DNA of 64,000 nucleotides from Marivirga lumbricoides (GTDB lineage: Bacteria > Bacteroidota > Bacteroidia > Cytophagales > Cyclobacteriaceae): positions 1 through 64,000 of the forward strand of contig NZ_BMEC01000002.1 of the NCBI RefSeq assembly GCF_014636295.1, written 5' to 3'. The notes under the pieces are model-generated. The model did not search any database and was not told the DNA's origin. It worked only from the letters and a program-made list of their open reading frames with translations. This document shows positions 45,914 to 55,647 of this stretch, one piece after another. The stretch's first letter is position 1. The number at the start of each line of letters is the position of its first letter. Made by a program: the position numbers and the translations under genes.

Positions 45914-48900
45914 TTAAAATTCCATTGTTAATCCTACTGAATAATAGGCCCCGGTACGGTAGCTCCTTGTTTTATAATCATAGCCATAGCGCACACCATC
46001 ATTATCACCATCCTTGAAATATTTAAAGCGCACTTCCTGAATTTTACCTTCATCAAATTGTCCATCCAGGTTCGTATCGCGATACTGGGTAATGCTTGCA
46101 TCGGTCAGGTTTTGTACGCCCAGCTTAAGGGAGAGCCAGTTGTTTAAGCGTTGGTTCCATACCAGGTCCAGCGTAGTGCGGCCCAGTTCATAAATAGGTG
46201 CTAAGCGTGGTGCACTTGTGGCTACCAATTTTTGCCCAATTGAGTTTACCAGTACAGAAAAAGTGGTACCCCATTCCGGCTGGTTAAAATAAAGGTTAGC
46301 ATTCAACACATAGGGTACAGCTCCCACAAAAGGGCGGAAACGAGCTCCTTCAGGTACAAATGTGCGGGCATTTTCCTCATTTTCAACTTCAAAAAACTCT
46401 ACCCTGTTTTGCATTAGGGCATAATTGGCAATTACAGAAAAGTACTGAAGCGGGCGCCATGGAATAAAGCTAAGATTTTTGCGAACTTCCACTTCCAATC
46501 CTTTAATAGTGGCACCAGGGGAATTAATAAAATCAAAACGTCTATAACCAGATTGGGCAGATATATTTGTTACATCTATAGATTCAATAACATTTTCCAT
46601 ATCCTTATAAAAAGCACCGAGAGCAATAAATTCCCCCTCTTTAGGGTAATACTCCCAGCGCAGGTCATAGTTCTGTATGGTAGCATCTAGTAAGCTTGCA
46701 TCTCCTGCCCTTATAATATTATTCTCAAAGTCATAATAATCATATGGTGTAGTTTCCCTGTAAGCAGGGCGGTCGATGGTTTTTCCATAAGAAGTAGTGA
46801 TTTTCATTTTATCGGAAAAAGACCAGTTAATACTTGCAGAAGGAAGCCAGTACGCAAAAGTAGGGCCGGTAATGGTATCTCCAATTGGTGCATAGCCACC
46901 ACCTGTCAGTGGCTTATTGTAATCATATCCTCCTGAAGTAAAAAGCTTATTGTCATACTGATCAAACAACTGGCGGGTATAGCTTTCGTAACGAATGCCT
47001 GCATTAAGCTGCAGTCTATCATTCAGTATTTTCCATTCAGCCCCGGTATACCCAGCATAATATCCATTCTCTACACTAAAAAGGCCTTCTGTTACATCCC
47101 TAAATAAATAATATCCTTCTGAACCATCTGCAGTAAGTACCAGTGAATCGGACAGTAGCGTACTAAGGTTGTACCAAGGGGTGGGGGTTTGTCCGAAAGA
47201 ATAGCTAGTAGCAGAAGTAGTATGATCTAATCCATAATACCAGGATTCAAATGTGCGATCAGTAGTTTGGTACATCCCCCCGGCTTTTAATTTAAGGTTG
47301 GGAATGGGTCTTACACTATAGTCAATGCCTGTGGTATATCCTTTTTCATCAGTAAAGAAGGAGCCTCTTCTTAGTACTCTGTCTGCATTGCCCCTTATTT
47401 GATATATTCCCGTAGTACGTGAAGAATCTATTGCATTAAAACGATGGCTTTGTATATCCGGTGCCTGCTTAGAGCTAAAATTGTAACCACCTCGCCAGTC
47501 GACCTGATGAATGCCGAGTGTATGCGTGCCGCTTAATTGCGCACTTAGCAAATCCTGTACGCTGTACTCATAGTTAACGACTCTGTCTGTTAAAAAACTG
47601 TTATTACTACTAAAAACTTTTTCATCCCTTATATTGGTTTCATCATCTACCGAGCGGTTATAAAAAGCTGTAAAGCCTATACTATGGTTGTCATTCAAAT
47701 TAAGGTTCAGGCTCTGCAGCACACTAATGCGTACATTTTTTGCATACAGGCTATCTGTAGCCTGTATGCTTGGTACTTCCTCCAGAGCCTGTTCTGCTGT
47801 AGCTTGTGGCACAATATCCCCATTGGTTTCACCTGTTATAAAGCGGGTTTGTCCTGTGTACCCAATAGAAGTAAGGTTATTAATGCGTGTTTGACCTCCA
47901 AGCTTCCAGGAGTCGTAGTAATTGAGCCGGGCCCGTAGATCCGGGCTTATGTTTTTAGATAATGGTTGCAAATCATAAGGTTTGGGGAAATTCAATGTTA
48001 CCTCACTTAATGCCGCAGGGGAAAATTGCCTGTCAGGAAATTTATAAGTTGGAGTATATAAGTTATCAGCATATTTACGGTCTTCCAGGCCCAGGCCCAG
48101 CCAATCACCCTGGCTGGCACCACTGTTGGTATAACCACTGTTAAAGGTGGTGCCTTCCCTATATTGGCCACTTATACTCAATTGTAACCTTCTTGCTACG
48201 TTAGGTTGTTTGGTAGATATTTTCACTATTCCTCCTGCAAAACCTGCAGGCAGTTCAGGGCTAGGGCTTTTATAAACCATTATATTGTCAATCAGTCCTG
48301 AAGGCAATAAGTTAAATGAAAAGGCACGCTGGTCCTCTTCCGTACTGGGTGCCAGCATGCCATTAATATAGGTCATGGTATAGCGTTGGGAAAGTCCCCG
48401 GATCAACACAAAATTATTGAGAATGGTAATGCCGGGTACCCGTTTTACCACATCTGCTGCATCGCGGTCCAAACTCCGGGAAATTTGCTGGTTGGAAATA
48501 CCCGTTACCACCCCAATATCTGCCTTCATACTGGAAAGCAAAGAGATTTCAGTGGAATTACGGATGGGGGCGTATTGCACAGGTATATCTGCTTTTACTA
48601 CCACTTCGCTAAGTTCCGTAGTGCTGGTGCCCAGTGGCACATTCACTACAGTTTCATTTCCTTCAATTACTTTTATTCCCTCAACCTGCTGTGTGGCATA
48701 GCCCACAAAAGAGACAATTAAAGTATAAGTGCCTTCAGGCAGGTTCTCTATTTCAAAAAGACCATTTACATTGGTAACAGTACCTTTGGTAGTTCCCTCA
48801 ATTCGGATAGAGGCTCCGGGCAGTACCTCATTTTCGTCCTTTTGGTCATATACTTTGCCCTTAATGGTACCCGTTCCTTTTTGTTTTTCCTTTTTAATGA

Positions 48901-49252
48901 TCACTCTGTCGTTCATCACTTTGTAGGTGAGATCGTATGGGGACAATAGCTCATTGAGTAAGCTCCCTAAGGCTCGCCCGGAGTAAGACAATGATTCGAA
49001 TTTGATACCCCTGATATCGTTCTGACTATAAATAAATTTGGTAGAGGAAGCTTCTTCCAATTGCCTTAATACCTCTTCCATGCTACATGACTGGCAGGAA
49101 ATATTAACTTTGGTATCCAGTATGCCAAAAGACAAACTATTGTTTAAAGAGGTAACTGCATTACTACCATAAGCCTGGTAGTTCCCGGCAAAAATCAGAG
49201 CCAGGATTAAACCTATTATAAAACTATATTTAAAAAGTAAGTGTAAGTGCAT
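45914..49252 (-). CDS. STN-domain TonB-dependent receptor (signal-transducing type)
   Basis: The 1112-residue outer-membrane receptor has a signal region, an STN domain (about 45-120, SMEEVLRQLEEASSTKFIYS) that contacts an anti-sigma factor, a carboxypeptidase-regulatory-like domain (about 130-215), a plug (DAADVVKRVPGITILNNFVL, LIRGLSQRYTM), and a long barrel ending in GLTMEF. EF-hand-like DxDxDG loops (DTNLDGQFDEGK and DGDNDGVRYGYD) occur near the C-terminus. No SusD gene is adjacent, so glycan uptake is less likely than uptake of a metal complex or another small ligand. FecR and ECF sigma genes lie upstream in the order expected for cell-surface signalling. Confidence 0.92.
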   Translation of the reverse strand: MHLHLLFKYSFIIGLILALIFAGNYQAYGSNAVTSLNNSLSFGILDTKVNISCQSCSMEEVLRQLEEASSTKFIYSQNDIRGIKFESLSYSGRALGSLLNELLSPYDLTYKVMNDRVIIKKEKQKGTGTIKGKVYDQKDENEVLPGASIRIEGTTKGTVTNVNGLFEIENLPEGTYTLIVSFVGYATQQVEGIKVIEGNETVVNVPLGTSTTELSEVVVKADIPVQYAPIRNSTEISLLSSMKADIGVVTGISNQQISRSLDRDAADVVKRVPGITILNNFVLIRGLSQRYTMTYINGMLAPSTEEDQRAFSFNLLPSGLIDNIMVYKSPSPELPAGFAGGIVKISTKQPNVARRLQLSISGQYREGTTFNSGYTNSGASQGDWLGLGLEDRKYADNLYTPTYKFPDRQFSPAALSEVTLNFPKPYDLQPLSKNISPDLRARLNYYDSWKLGGQTRINNLTSIGYTGQTRFITGETNGDIVPQATAEQALEEVPSIQATDSLYAKNVRISVLQSLNLNLNDNHSIGFTAFYNRSVDDETNIRDEKVFSSNNSFLTDRVVNYEYSVQDLLSAQLSGTHTLGIHQVDWRGGYNFSSKQAPDIQSHRFNAIDSSRTTGIYQIRGNADRVLRRGSFFTDEKGYTTGIDYSVRPIPNLKLKAGGMYQTTDRTFESWYYGLDHTTSATSYSFGQTPTPWYNLSTLLSDSLVLTADGSEGYYLFRDVTEGLFSVENGYYAGYTGAEWKILNDRLQLNAGIRYESYTRQLFDQYDNKLFTSGGYDYNKPLTGGGYAPIGDTITGPTFAYWLPSASINWSFSDKMKITTSYGKTIDRPAYRETTPYDYYDFENNIIRAGDASLLDATIQNYDLRWEYYPKEGEFIALGAFYKDMENVIESIDVTNISAQSGYRRFDFINSPGATIKGLEVEVRKNLSFIPWRPLQYFSVIANYALMQNRVEFFEVENEENARTFVPEGARFRPFVGAVPYVLNANLYFNQPEWGTTFSVLVNSIGQKLVATSAPRLAPIYELGRTTLDLVWNQRLNNWLSLKLGVQNLTDASITQYRDTNLDGQFDEGKIQEVRFKYFKDGDNDGVRYGYDYKTRSYRTGAYYSVGLTMEF

Positions 49253-49256
49253 ATTG

Positions 49257-49436
49257 TTATTGATGATGATTAGTATTTAATAATTCATGTGTTTCTGTAG
49301 CCCTCATTTCTCTGTCTTCTTTATCCGGCATGAGTAAATAAAAGAGAAGGGCAAAAGAGAAGATTAAGAAAACTTCAACCCACCCAAAGGTTATAGTAAT
49401 TGATTTTCTTCTTTTTGAATCTCGTAGAGCAGTCAT
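49257..49436 (-). CDS. 59-residue single-helix membrane peptide between FecR and receptor genes
   Basis: A complete reading frame of 60 codons runs from ATG (49436) to TAA (49257). It starts MTALRDSKRRKSITITFGW, then has a membrane helix (VEVFLIFSFALLFYLLM) and a charged, His-ending tail (PDKEDREMRATETHELLNT). Positive residues before the helix and acidic ones after it predict an N-in topology. It lies 47 bp after fecR and 4 bp before the receptor start, which supports real translation and coupling. I do not recognise a family. It could tune the signal between receptor and FecR, or be a small assembly factor. Confidence 0.65.
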   Translation of the reverse strand: MTALRDSKRRKSITITFGWVEVFLIFSFALLFYLLMPDKEDREMRATETHELLNTNHHQ

Positions 49437-49483
49437 TTTGTTATTGATGGTTTATTTAATTTGTTTAAGTAAAGGCTTTTGGT

Positions 49484-50488
49484 TTAGGGTAAACTACAGC
49501 CCGGCCCGCTAATAATTTTAATATTCTCTTTTCCAAGGTATTGTACTTCAAAAGGGTGTACCTCCTGCATAATTTTAAATATGCTGCTGAGGGAAAGGCC
49601 TGTAAAATCCCCCGAGAAGGTGCATGATTTCATTTTCATGTCAGCCAATTCTATATTTACACCAAATCGGTTTTCGAGGTACCATGCTATTTCCTCTATA
49701 TTGCTACTGTCAAACCGCAGGTTTCCATTGCGCCAACGGAGGTAGTTATCCACATTGGCACTATCTAAAATGTGTTGGTTATGTTTAGCCATCAACCTGT
49801 CTTTTGGCAGGAGGGTGGCCAGTATGCTATTGGAATCACTTACCTGAACTTTTCCGGTGCGCACAAGTACTTCATAAATCTCGAATTCCGTGAGTGCCTT
49901 AATATTAAATGATGTACCCAGAACAGTAGTTTTCATGCTACCCGATTGCACAACAAAAGGCTTATCAGGATTTCTTTCTACTTCAAAATAAGCTTCTCCT
50001 TTTAAAAACAGGTTACGTTGACCTCCCAGAAAAAAACGGTTATAGGTTAGAGTAGAACCTGAACGCAACCATGTTTTTGAGCCATCCGGCAAGCTCACTA
50101 TTTGCATTTTCCCTTCAGGAACATAAATGGTTTTATTGGTGGCGGTAATTAATTCCTTATAAAGTGAGGAACGATTGGAGATAAGTAATATGGAAGCCAC
50201 TAAAAGTAAGCTAATGGCTGCGGCTCCGCGTAATGGAATTTTCCTATAAAATTCACGGGGTGTTACTGCTTCCTTCTCTTTAATTCTGTTAAGAATGTTG
50301 GCATACATCTTTTGCCCCTTTTTATTGCCTTGAAATCTTAAATTTATTAGGTGGGCATCGTCTTCTTTCGTATCAAAGCTTTCATACCATTCTTCCAGCT
50401 CTTCTTTTTCATCTGTACTGAGTGCATTTGCTTCATAAAGCGTAAGCAAATACTTTAATCTTTCTTTATCCATAATAATAGTCTTCAA
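49484..50488 (-). CDS. FecR-family anti-sigma factor
   Basis: The 334-residue protein has a cytoplasmic N-terminal helical sigma-binding domain (about 1-80), one membrane helix near residue 95 (AAAISLLLVASILLIS), a periplasmic FecR domain (YVPEGKMQIVSLPDGSKTWL, GEAYFEVERNPDKPFVVQSG) and a C-terminal STN-like DUF4974 domain (NIEEIAWYLENRFGVNIEL). It holds the ECF sigma factor until the receptor STN domain signals ligand binding. An alternative start at the second Met (MDKERLKYLL) five codons in is equally likely. Confidence 0.93.
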   Translation of the reverse strand: MKTIIMDKERLKYLLTLYEANALSTDEKEELEEWYESFDTKEDDAHLINLRFQGNKKGQKMYANILNRIKEKEAVTPREFYRKIPLRGAAAISLLLVASILLISNRSSLYKELITATNKTIYVPEGKMQIVSLPDGSKTWLRSGSTLTYNRFFLGGQRNLFLKGEAYFEVERNPDKPFVVQSGSMKTTVLGTSFNIKALTEFEIYEVLVRTGKVQVSDSNSILATLLPKDRLMAKHNQHILDSANVDNYLRWRNGNLRFDSSNIEEIAWYLENRFGVNIELADMKMKSCTFSGDFTGLSLSSIFKIMQEVHPFEVQYLGKENIKIISGPGCSLP

Positions 50489-50685
50489 TAAGGTAGTTAC
50501 TTAAGAGCCACCTTACCCTAGCCATTATTGGTTATGTAATTATTAAGTGTTATTCTCGCTTCTTAATGATTAATTAATAAGAAATAATTTGCTTACAAGC
50601 TTTTTTAATAGAGGCTTCCGTAGAAAAAAGTGAAGCTCATTATAGTATTGAGATGAATTATATTGAATGATAAAAAGAAGCAATA

Positions 50686-51261
50686 CTACCACCAAAAAAG
50701 CAATAGAAAAGAGTAAAGAAGGTAATCGGGACAATTAGCCCTTAGATATTTAAGAGAGATATGGATATGGTATTGTACTGTTTTTTCAGATATATTGAGT
50801 TTTTCTGCAATCTCTTTATTTGAAAGGAATTTCTTCCTGCTCAACTCAAAAATGTCCCTTGATCTGGAAGGCAGTTTTTGAGTGAGTAAGTCAATTTTTT
50901 CAAGCAGGTCACGCTGTATAATACCTTGCTCAGTATCACTATTGAATTCCAAAGTCCCTTCCGAGGATGCCTCGTAATGAGCTGATTGCTTATATTTTTC
51001 ACGGTAAAAGTGTAATATTCTATTTTTTATGTTTCCAAAAAGGTAAGCCTTTAAAGATTTTTCTATTGCTAAAAAAGCCCTCTTTTCCCAAAGTTGTACA
51101 AATAATTCCTGAACTAACTCTTCTGCATGATCCTCATCACCTAGTCTTTTGTAAGCATGAAAATAAAGCTCTTTCCAATAAAGGTTATATATTATTTCAA
51201 AGGCTTCTTTATCACCATTTTGAAATTGAGACAGCAATATTTTCATTTCCCCATCAGACAT
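50686..51261 (-). CDS. ECF RNA polymerase sigma-70 factor, FecI-like
   Basis: The 191-residue sigma factor has region 2 (FEIIYNLYWKELYFHAYKRL) and a region 4 helix-turn-helix (LSNKEIAEKLNISEKTVQYH), with the hydrophobic tail (LLYSFLLLFWW) common in Bacteroidota members. It lies upstream of FecR in the usual order and should activate the receptor operon and possibly itself. A CAAAGTTA element (reverse of TAnnTTTG) at 51298-51305 may be part of its housekeeping promoter. Confidence 0.93.
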   Translation of the reverse strand: MSDGEMKILLSQFQNGDKEAFEIIYNLYWKELYFHAYKRLGDEDHAEELVQELFVQLWEKRAFLAIEKSLKAYLFGNIKNRILHFYREKYKQSAHYEASSEGTLEFNSDTEQGIIQRDLLEKIDLLTQKLPSRSRDIFELSRKKFLSNKEIAEKLNISEKTVQYHIHISLKYLRANCPDYLLYSFLLLFWW

Positions 51262-51409
51262 AACTTTGTAGAAATTACTTTATAAGTATAAATATTTCAA
51301 AGTTATTTAATTTCTCTGCCTAATTCTATAATGAAAGGGTTACTAAAATATTAATTCTACTGATAAGATTTAAGTTAATAGTTATTCTTTAGATACTTTT
51401 ATCAATTAA

Positions 51410-51434
51410 AAAGGTCGGAAAATTCTCCGGCCTT
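51410..51434 (-). terminator. Terminator of the ureohydrolase operon
   Basis: AAAGGTCGGA / TCCGGCCTTT forms a 10-bp stem with one G-U pair and a five-base loop, followed by a T-rich stretch on the minus strand, 15 bp after the stop codon. Confidence 0.8.
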
Positions 51435-51449
51435 TATTAAAACTCTGTA

Positions 51450-52517
51450 TTAATACTCACTCCACTTAAGTTTTCCTCTGGACACTCCCATTAGATTACA
51501 CAAGCGATAGAGTAGTCTGGCTCCCACATTTCCGTTCCAGTCATTTTCTCCTGGCGCTACCTCATTTAAGTCGAAACCTATTATTTTTTTTCCGTTTTTA
51601 ACCAACTTGGTTAACAGATAAGTAGCTTCCGAAAAGCTTAGTCCTCCCGGAACAGGTGTCCCGGTATTTGGGCAAAGTTCAGGACGTAAGCCATCTATAT
51701 CAAAAGATACAAACACATGCTCCGGCAACTCCTTAATTATTCTGTCACAGATAATGGTCCATGATTCACCTTCAAACATTCCGTTTTTGATGTCTTCATC
51801 AAAGAATACCACTACTCTGTCGTTGGATTTTTTTACAAAATGCACTTCTTCCTCACAGTAATCACGAATCCCTACCTGTACAAGACTATTTACCTGGGGT
51901 AATTTTAATGCATTATACATAATGGAAGCATGAGAGTATTCAAAATTCTCATATGCTTTTCTCAAATCCATGTGTGCATCAATCTGAAGAATACCGAAAG
52001 ATTCATACTTTTCAGCCATAGCCTGCATGGCTCCTAACGGAGTACTGTGGTCACCACCAACAAGGGCTATTAATTTATCCTGATTAAGTTGCTGAAGAGT
52101 TTGCTGTTTCACAGAATCAATCATCTCTTCGCAGGCTCTATTTATTTTCTTTAATAAATCCTTTGCCTCCGCAGTATCCTGAGTACCACTTTCTAAATGA
52201 TCCAGGTATTCTTCTGCTAAACTTCTATGTGTATCGCTAATCCCACGTAACTTAGAATCAATGGGCAGCATATGTACTCCCATTTTCCAGGCCTCTTCTA
52301 TATCTTTCTGATACAAATCAACCTGAGTGGAAGCATCCATAATGTGCTGAGGCCCGTTTGCGGTTCCTGCCTCATACGATACTGTAACCTCCCATGGAAT
52401 GGGTAATAAAATAAGATCTGCTGTTTTTTCATCAAAAGGCAATCCAAAAATGGTTCCACTTACTCCGAGACCATTTGGGTCAAACTCTTCGATTAATTTC
52501 TTTTTGCTTTCTGTCAT
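51450..52517 (-). CDS. Ureohydrolase (agmatinase/arginase/formimidoylglutamase family)
   Basis: The 355-residue enzyme has all manganese-binding motifs of the family: GGDHSTPLG, DAHMDLR, and SFDIDGLRPELCPNTGTPVP. It hydrolyses a guanidino or formimino group. It is longer than typical arginases and shows an inserted helical stretch near residues 90-130. The usual DGLDP appears as DGLRPELCPNTGTP, a form common in Bacteroidota members usually annotated as agmatinase-family proteins. Its substrate is not certain. It follows the histidine phosphatase gene by 3 bp. Confidence 0.85.
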   Translation of the reverse strand: MTESKKKLIEEFDPNGLGVSGTIFGLPFDEKTADLILLPIPWEVTVSYEAGTANGPQHIMDASTQVDLYQKDIEEAWKMGVHMLPIDSKLRGISDTHRSLAEEYLDHLESGTQDTAEAKDLLKKINRACEEMIDSVKQQTLQQLNQDKLIALVGGDHSTPLGAMQAMAEKYESFGILQIDAHMDLRKAYENFEYSHASIMYNALKLPQVNSLVQVGIRDYCEEEVHFVKKSNDRVVVFFDEDIKNGMFEGESWTIICDRIIKELPEHVFVSFDIDGLRPELCPNTGTPVPGGLSFSEATYLLTKLVKNGKKIIGFDLNEVAPGENDWNGNVGARLLYRLCNLMGVSRGKLKWSEY

Positions 52518-52520
52518 AAA

Positions 52521-53018
52521 TCAATAAATATCTTCCGGACTTATATATTCAATAAAGTCACAATTTTTTTCTGAAACCTCAGACCATGAGGTAAAAGGAA
52601 TCTGAATATGCACCATACCTGCAGTTCCCACATGCCCAATTTCGGCTCCTGTAATATATTCAGATAAATAAGTAATTGAAGGGTTATGGCCTACAATAAT
52701 GGCTGAACGCAATTCTGCAGGAATCTCACTAATTACCCTAAGTAAAATGCGCACAGAAGCTTCGTAGATTTCCTCTGAAGATTCAATATGGTCTAAATCG
52801 ATCCCTAGTTGCTCATTAATCCTGTTTACGGTATCTGTGGTCCTCACTGAGCTACTATGAAGGATAATATCCGGATAAAACTCTTTTGATTTTAAATACA
52901 AACCAATTTTTGATGCATCCTGATAACCCTTTGATGTAAGCTGTCGTTGAAAATCTTTTGTACTGCCAGACTGGGGTTCTGCCTGCCCATGTCGGACTAA
53001 ATAAAGCTCTTTAACCAT
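52521..53018 (-). CDS. SixA-like histidine phosphatase
   Basis: The 165-residue protein is a small branch-2-like histidine phosphatase with the RHG motif (LVRHGQAEP, catalytic His10), an HSSSVRTTDT segment and a second His in VGHNPSI. SixA-type enzymes remove phosphate from phosphohistidine in proteins, but other substrates occur. It is encoded directly upstream of the ureohydrolase and is probably co-transcribed with it; a functional link is not evident. Confidence 0.9.
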   Translation of the reverse strand: MVKELYLVRHGQAEPQSGSTKDFQRQLTSKGYQDASKIGLYLKSKEFYPDIILHSSSVRTTDTVNRINEQLGIDLDHIESSEEIYEASVRILLRVISEIPAELRSAIIVGHNPSITYLSEYITGAEIGHVGTAGMVHIQIPFTSWSEVSEKNCDFIEYISPEDIY

Positions 53019-53154
53019 TTGTTCATTTACCTGTTTAAAGTAAAATTAGGATTAATACTTAAACTATTTAAAAAAAAGAGGAAAAACCTAAATTCTTTTT
53101 TTCTAACTTTTTTTGTAGATATTTGAAACTCTTTAGCATTAAATAAAATTAATT

Positions 53155-55578
53155 ATGTCGAAAAATCTAGTCATTGTAGAGTCTCCCGCAAAAGCAAAAA
53201 CGATTGAAGGATACCTTGGAAAGGATTATAAAGTACTTTCCAGTTACGGTCATGTTCGGGATTTGCAAAAAGGAAATAATGCTATAGATGTTAAAAACGG
53301 GTTTGCACCTACCTATGAAATTTCGAAGGATAAAAAAGATCTGGTTAAATTACTCACTAAAGAATCTAAACTGGCAGAGATGATTTACCTGGCAACGGAT
53401 GATGACCGCGAAGGTGAAGCCATCTCCTGGCATTTAAAAGAAGCTTTAAAATTAGATGAAAGCAGGATCAAAAGGATAGTTTTTAGAGAAATTACCAAAT
53501 CTGCCATCCAAAACGCACTCAATTCCCCTAGAGGAATAGATAACGACTTAGTAAATGCCCAACAAGCCAGAAGAATACTAGATAGGCTGGTAGGATTTGA
53601 ACTCTCCCCCATCCTTTGGAAAAAAATTAAAACCGGACTTTCTGCAGGGAGAGTGCAATCGGTAGCAGTGAGAATAGTTGTTGAAAGAGAGCGGGAAATT
53701 GAAAAATTTAAAGCTCAATCTTTTTTTAAGATTCAAGCTATATTTCAGGTTGAAGGCGGAAAAACTCTAAAGGCAGAATTACCGGGAAGGTTTTCTACTG
53801 AAAATGAAGCCAGAGAGTTTCTTGAAAAATGTGTGGATGCAGATTTTACTATCGGAAAGCTAGAAAAAAAACCTGCTAAAAAGACTCCCGCACCCCCTTT
53901 CACCACCTCCACTTTGCAACAGGAAGCATCCAGAAAGTTGGGATTTTCTGTATCACAAACAATGTCATTAGCACAAAGGCTATACGAAGCAGGTAAAATC
54001 TCTTACATGAGAACAGATTCTCTTAACCTCTCTGATGATGCTGTAAAAAGTGCTACTGCAGAGATCTCATCAGAATTTGGAGATGAATTTGTGCAAACAA
54101 GAAAGTTTAAAACAAAATCAGCCGGAGCACAGGAGGCACACGAAGCCATTAGACCTACGAATTTCAGTAATAAAGAAGCAGGTTCTGATTATAATGAAAA
54201 GCGTTTGTACGAGCTGATCTGGAAAAGAGCAATTGCCTCTCAAATGGCTGATGCACAGATAGAAAAAACAAATGTTAGTATAGATATCTCCACCACAAAA
54301 GAAACCTTAAGCGCAAGTGGTGAGGTTATAAAGTTTGAAGGTTTCCTGAAGGTTTATATTGAGTCGGTTGATGAAGATGACGAGCAGGAATCAGAAGCTA
54401 AAGGAATGTTGCCTCCATTAACGCTGGGACAGGCATTACAGCTGAACAAAATGACTTCAAGAGAGGGATTTACACGTCCTCCTGCAAGATACAACGAAGC
54501 TACTCTGGTAAAAAAACTGGAAGAGTTAGGCATCGGAAGACCATCAACCTACGCCCCTACTATTTCTACCGTACAAAAAAGAGGATATGTAATAAAAGAG
54601 TTCAGAGAAGGGAAGGAAAGAAAATATGTGGAGTTAGTTTTAGAAAACAAAAAAATTGATAAAACTGAAAATACTGAAGTTACCGGAACAGAGAAGAATA
54701 AACTCTACCCTAGCAACCTGGCTATGGTAGTGAATGATTTTCTGGTGGAACATTTTCCGAATGTAACCGACTATAATTTCACAGCCAATGTAGAAAAAGA
54801 ATTTGATGAGATAGCAAAAGGGCTGAAGGAATGGAACAAAATGATTGACCAGTTTTATGGGAACTTCCACGCAAAGGTGGATGAAGCAGAAAGCCTTGAG
54901 AGAAGAGATGTAAACACCGGTAGAGAATTAGGCATAGACCCGAAAACAGGCAAAAAAGTAATTGTAAGACTTGGGAAATTCGGACCCTTGGTGCAGTTAG
55001 GAGAAACCCCTGAAGAAGGCGATGAAGGAGCCGAAAAGCCACAATTTGCCAGCCTGAGAAAAGGTCAGTTTATAGAAAGCATTACATTGGAAGATGCGCT
55101 GGAGCTATTTAAGCTTCCTAGAGATATAGCCGATTATGAAGATAAGAAAATGGTAGCTGCCATTGGCAGATTTGGACCTTACATTAGGCACGACAGCAAA
55201 TTTTATTCAATCCCTAAGGAAGATGATCCTTTAGAAATTAATGCGGAAAGAGCGATTGAAATTATTGAAGCAAAAAGAAAAGCTGACAGGGAAAAATTCA
55301 TTAAAGGATTTGATGAAGACCCTGAAATGCAAATATTAAACGGGAGATGGGGGCCTTACATAAAAGCAGGGAAAAAGAATGTTAAAATCCCTAAAGACAA
55401 GGAACCGGAAGACCTGACCTATGCTGAATGCGTAGAACTTGCTGAAAAAACTCCTGAAAAAGGACGAAGAGGTGGTGCAGCGAAAACTGCAACAAAAACA
55501 GCGGCTAAAACTAAAACAACTGCAAAGAGCACAAAAAAAGCCCCTGCTAAGAAAAAAACCACTCCCAAAAAGAAGTAA
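53155..55578 (+). CDS. topA: DNA topoisomerase I
   Basis: The 807-residue type IA topoisomerase relaxes negative supercoils. It shows the Toprim start VESPAKAKTIEGYLG, the acidic ATDDDREGEAISWH motif, the active-site Tyr near residue 284 (ISYMRTDSLNLS), and C-terminal GRFGPY/GRWGPY repeats in place of zinc fingers. It ends with a 30-residue tail rich in Lys, Thr and Ala that likely binds DNA non-specifically. It is monocistronic, with a terminator that overlaps the stop codon of the convergent repressor gene. Confidence 0.97.
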   Translation: MSKNLVIVESPAKAKTIEGYLGKDYKVLSSYGHVRDLQKGNNAIDVKNGFAPTYEISKDKKDLVKLLTKESKLAEMIYLATDDDREGEAISWHLKEALKLDESRIKRIVFREITKSAIQNALNSPRGIDNDLVNAQQARRILDRLVGFELSPILWKKIKTGLSAGRVQSVAVRIVVEREREIEKFKAQSFFKIQAIFQVEGGKTLKAELPGRFSTENEAREFLEKCVDADFTIGKLEKKPAKKTPAPPFTTSTLQQEASRKLGFSVSQTMSLAQRLYEAGKISYMRTDSLNLSDDAVKSATAEISSEFGDEFVQTRKFKTKSAGAQEAHEAIRPTNFSNKEAGSDYNEKRLYELIWKRAIASQMADAQIEKTNVSIDISTTKETLSASGEVIKFEGFLKVYIESVDEDDEQESEAKGMLPPLTLGQALQLNKMTSREGFTRPPARYNEATLVKKLEELGIGRPSTYAPTISTVQKRGYVIKEFREGKERKYVELVLENKKIDKTENTEVTGTEKNKLYPSNLAMVVNDFLVEHFPNVTDYNFTANVEKEFDEIAKGLKEWNKMIDQFYGNFHAKVDEAESLERRDVNTGRELGIDPKTGKKVIVRLGKFGPLVQLGETPEEGDEGAEKPQFASLRKGQFIESITLEDALELFKLPRDIADYEDKKMVAAIGRFGPYIRHDSKFYSIPKEDDPLEINAERAIEIIEAKRKADREKFIKGFDEDPEMQILNGRWGPYIKAGKKNVKIPKDKEPEDLTYAECVELAEKTPEKGRRGGAAKTATKTAAKTKTTAKSTKKAPAKKKTTPKKK

Positions 55579-55612
55579 ATAAAAAGGGGAAGTGTTTCCC
55601 CAATAAATCCTT

Positions 55613-55647
55613 AAATAGCCTTGATTTTCAATCAGGGCTATTTTTTT
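55613..55647 (+). terminator. Terminator of topA
   Basis: A long stem (AAATAGCC..GATT against AATC..GGCTATTT) is followed by a run of seven T. It lies about 35 bp after the topA stop and overlaps the last codons of the convergent repressor gene. Confidence 0.85.

Noticed and set aside
47684-48721. Several plus-strand frames of 60-111 residues inside the TonB receptor gene
   Set aside because: They are antisense shadows of a continuous 1112-codon receptor gene with clear domains.
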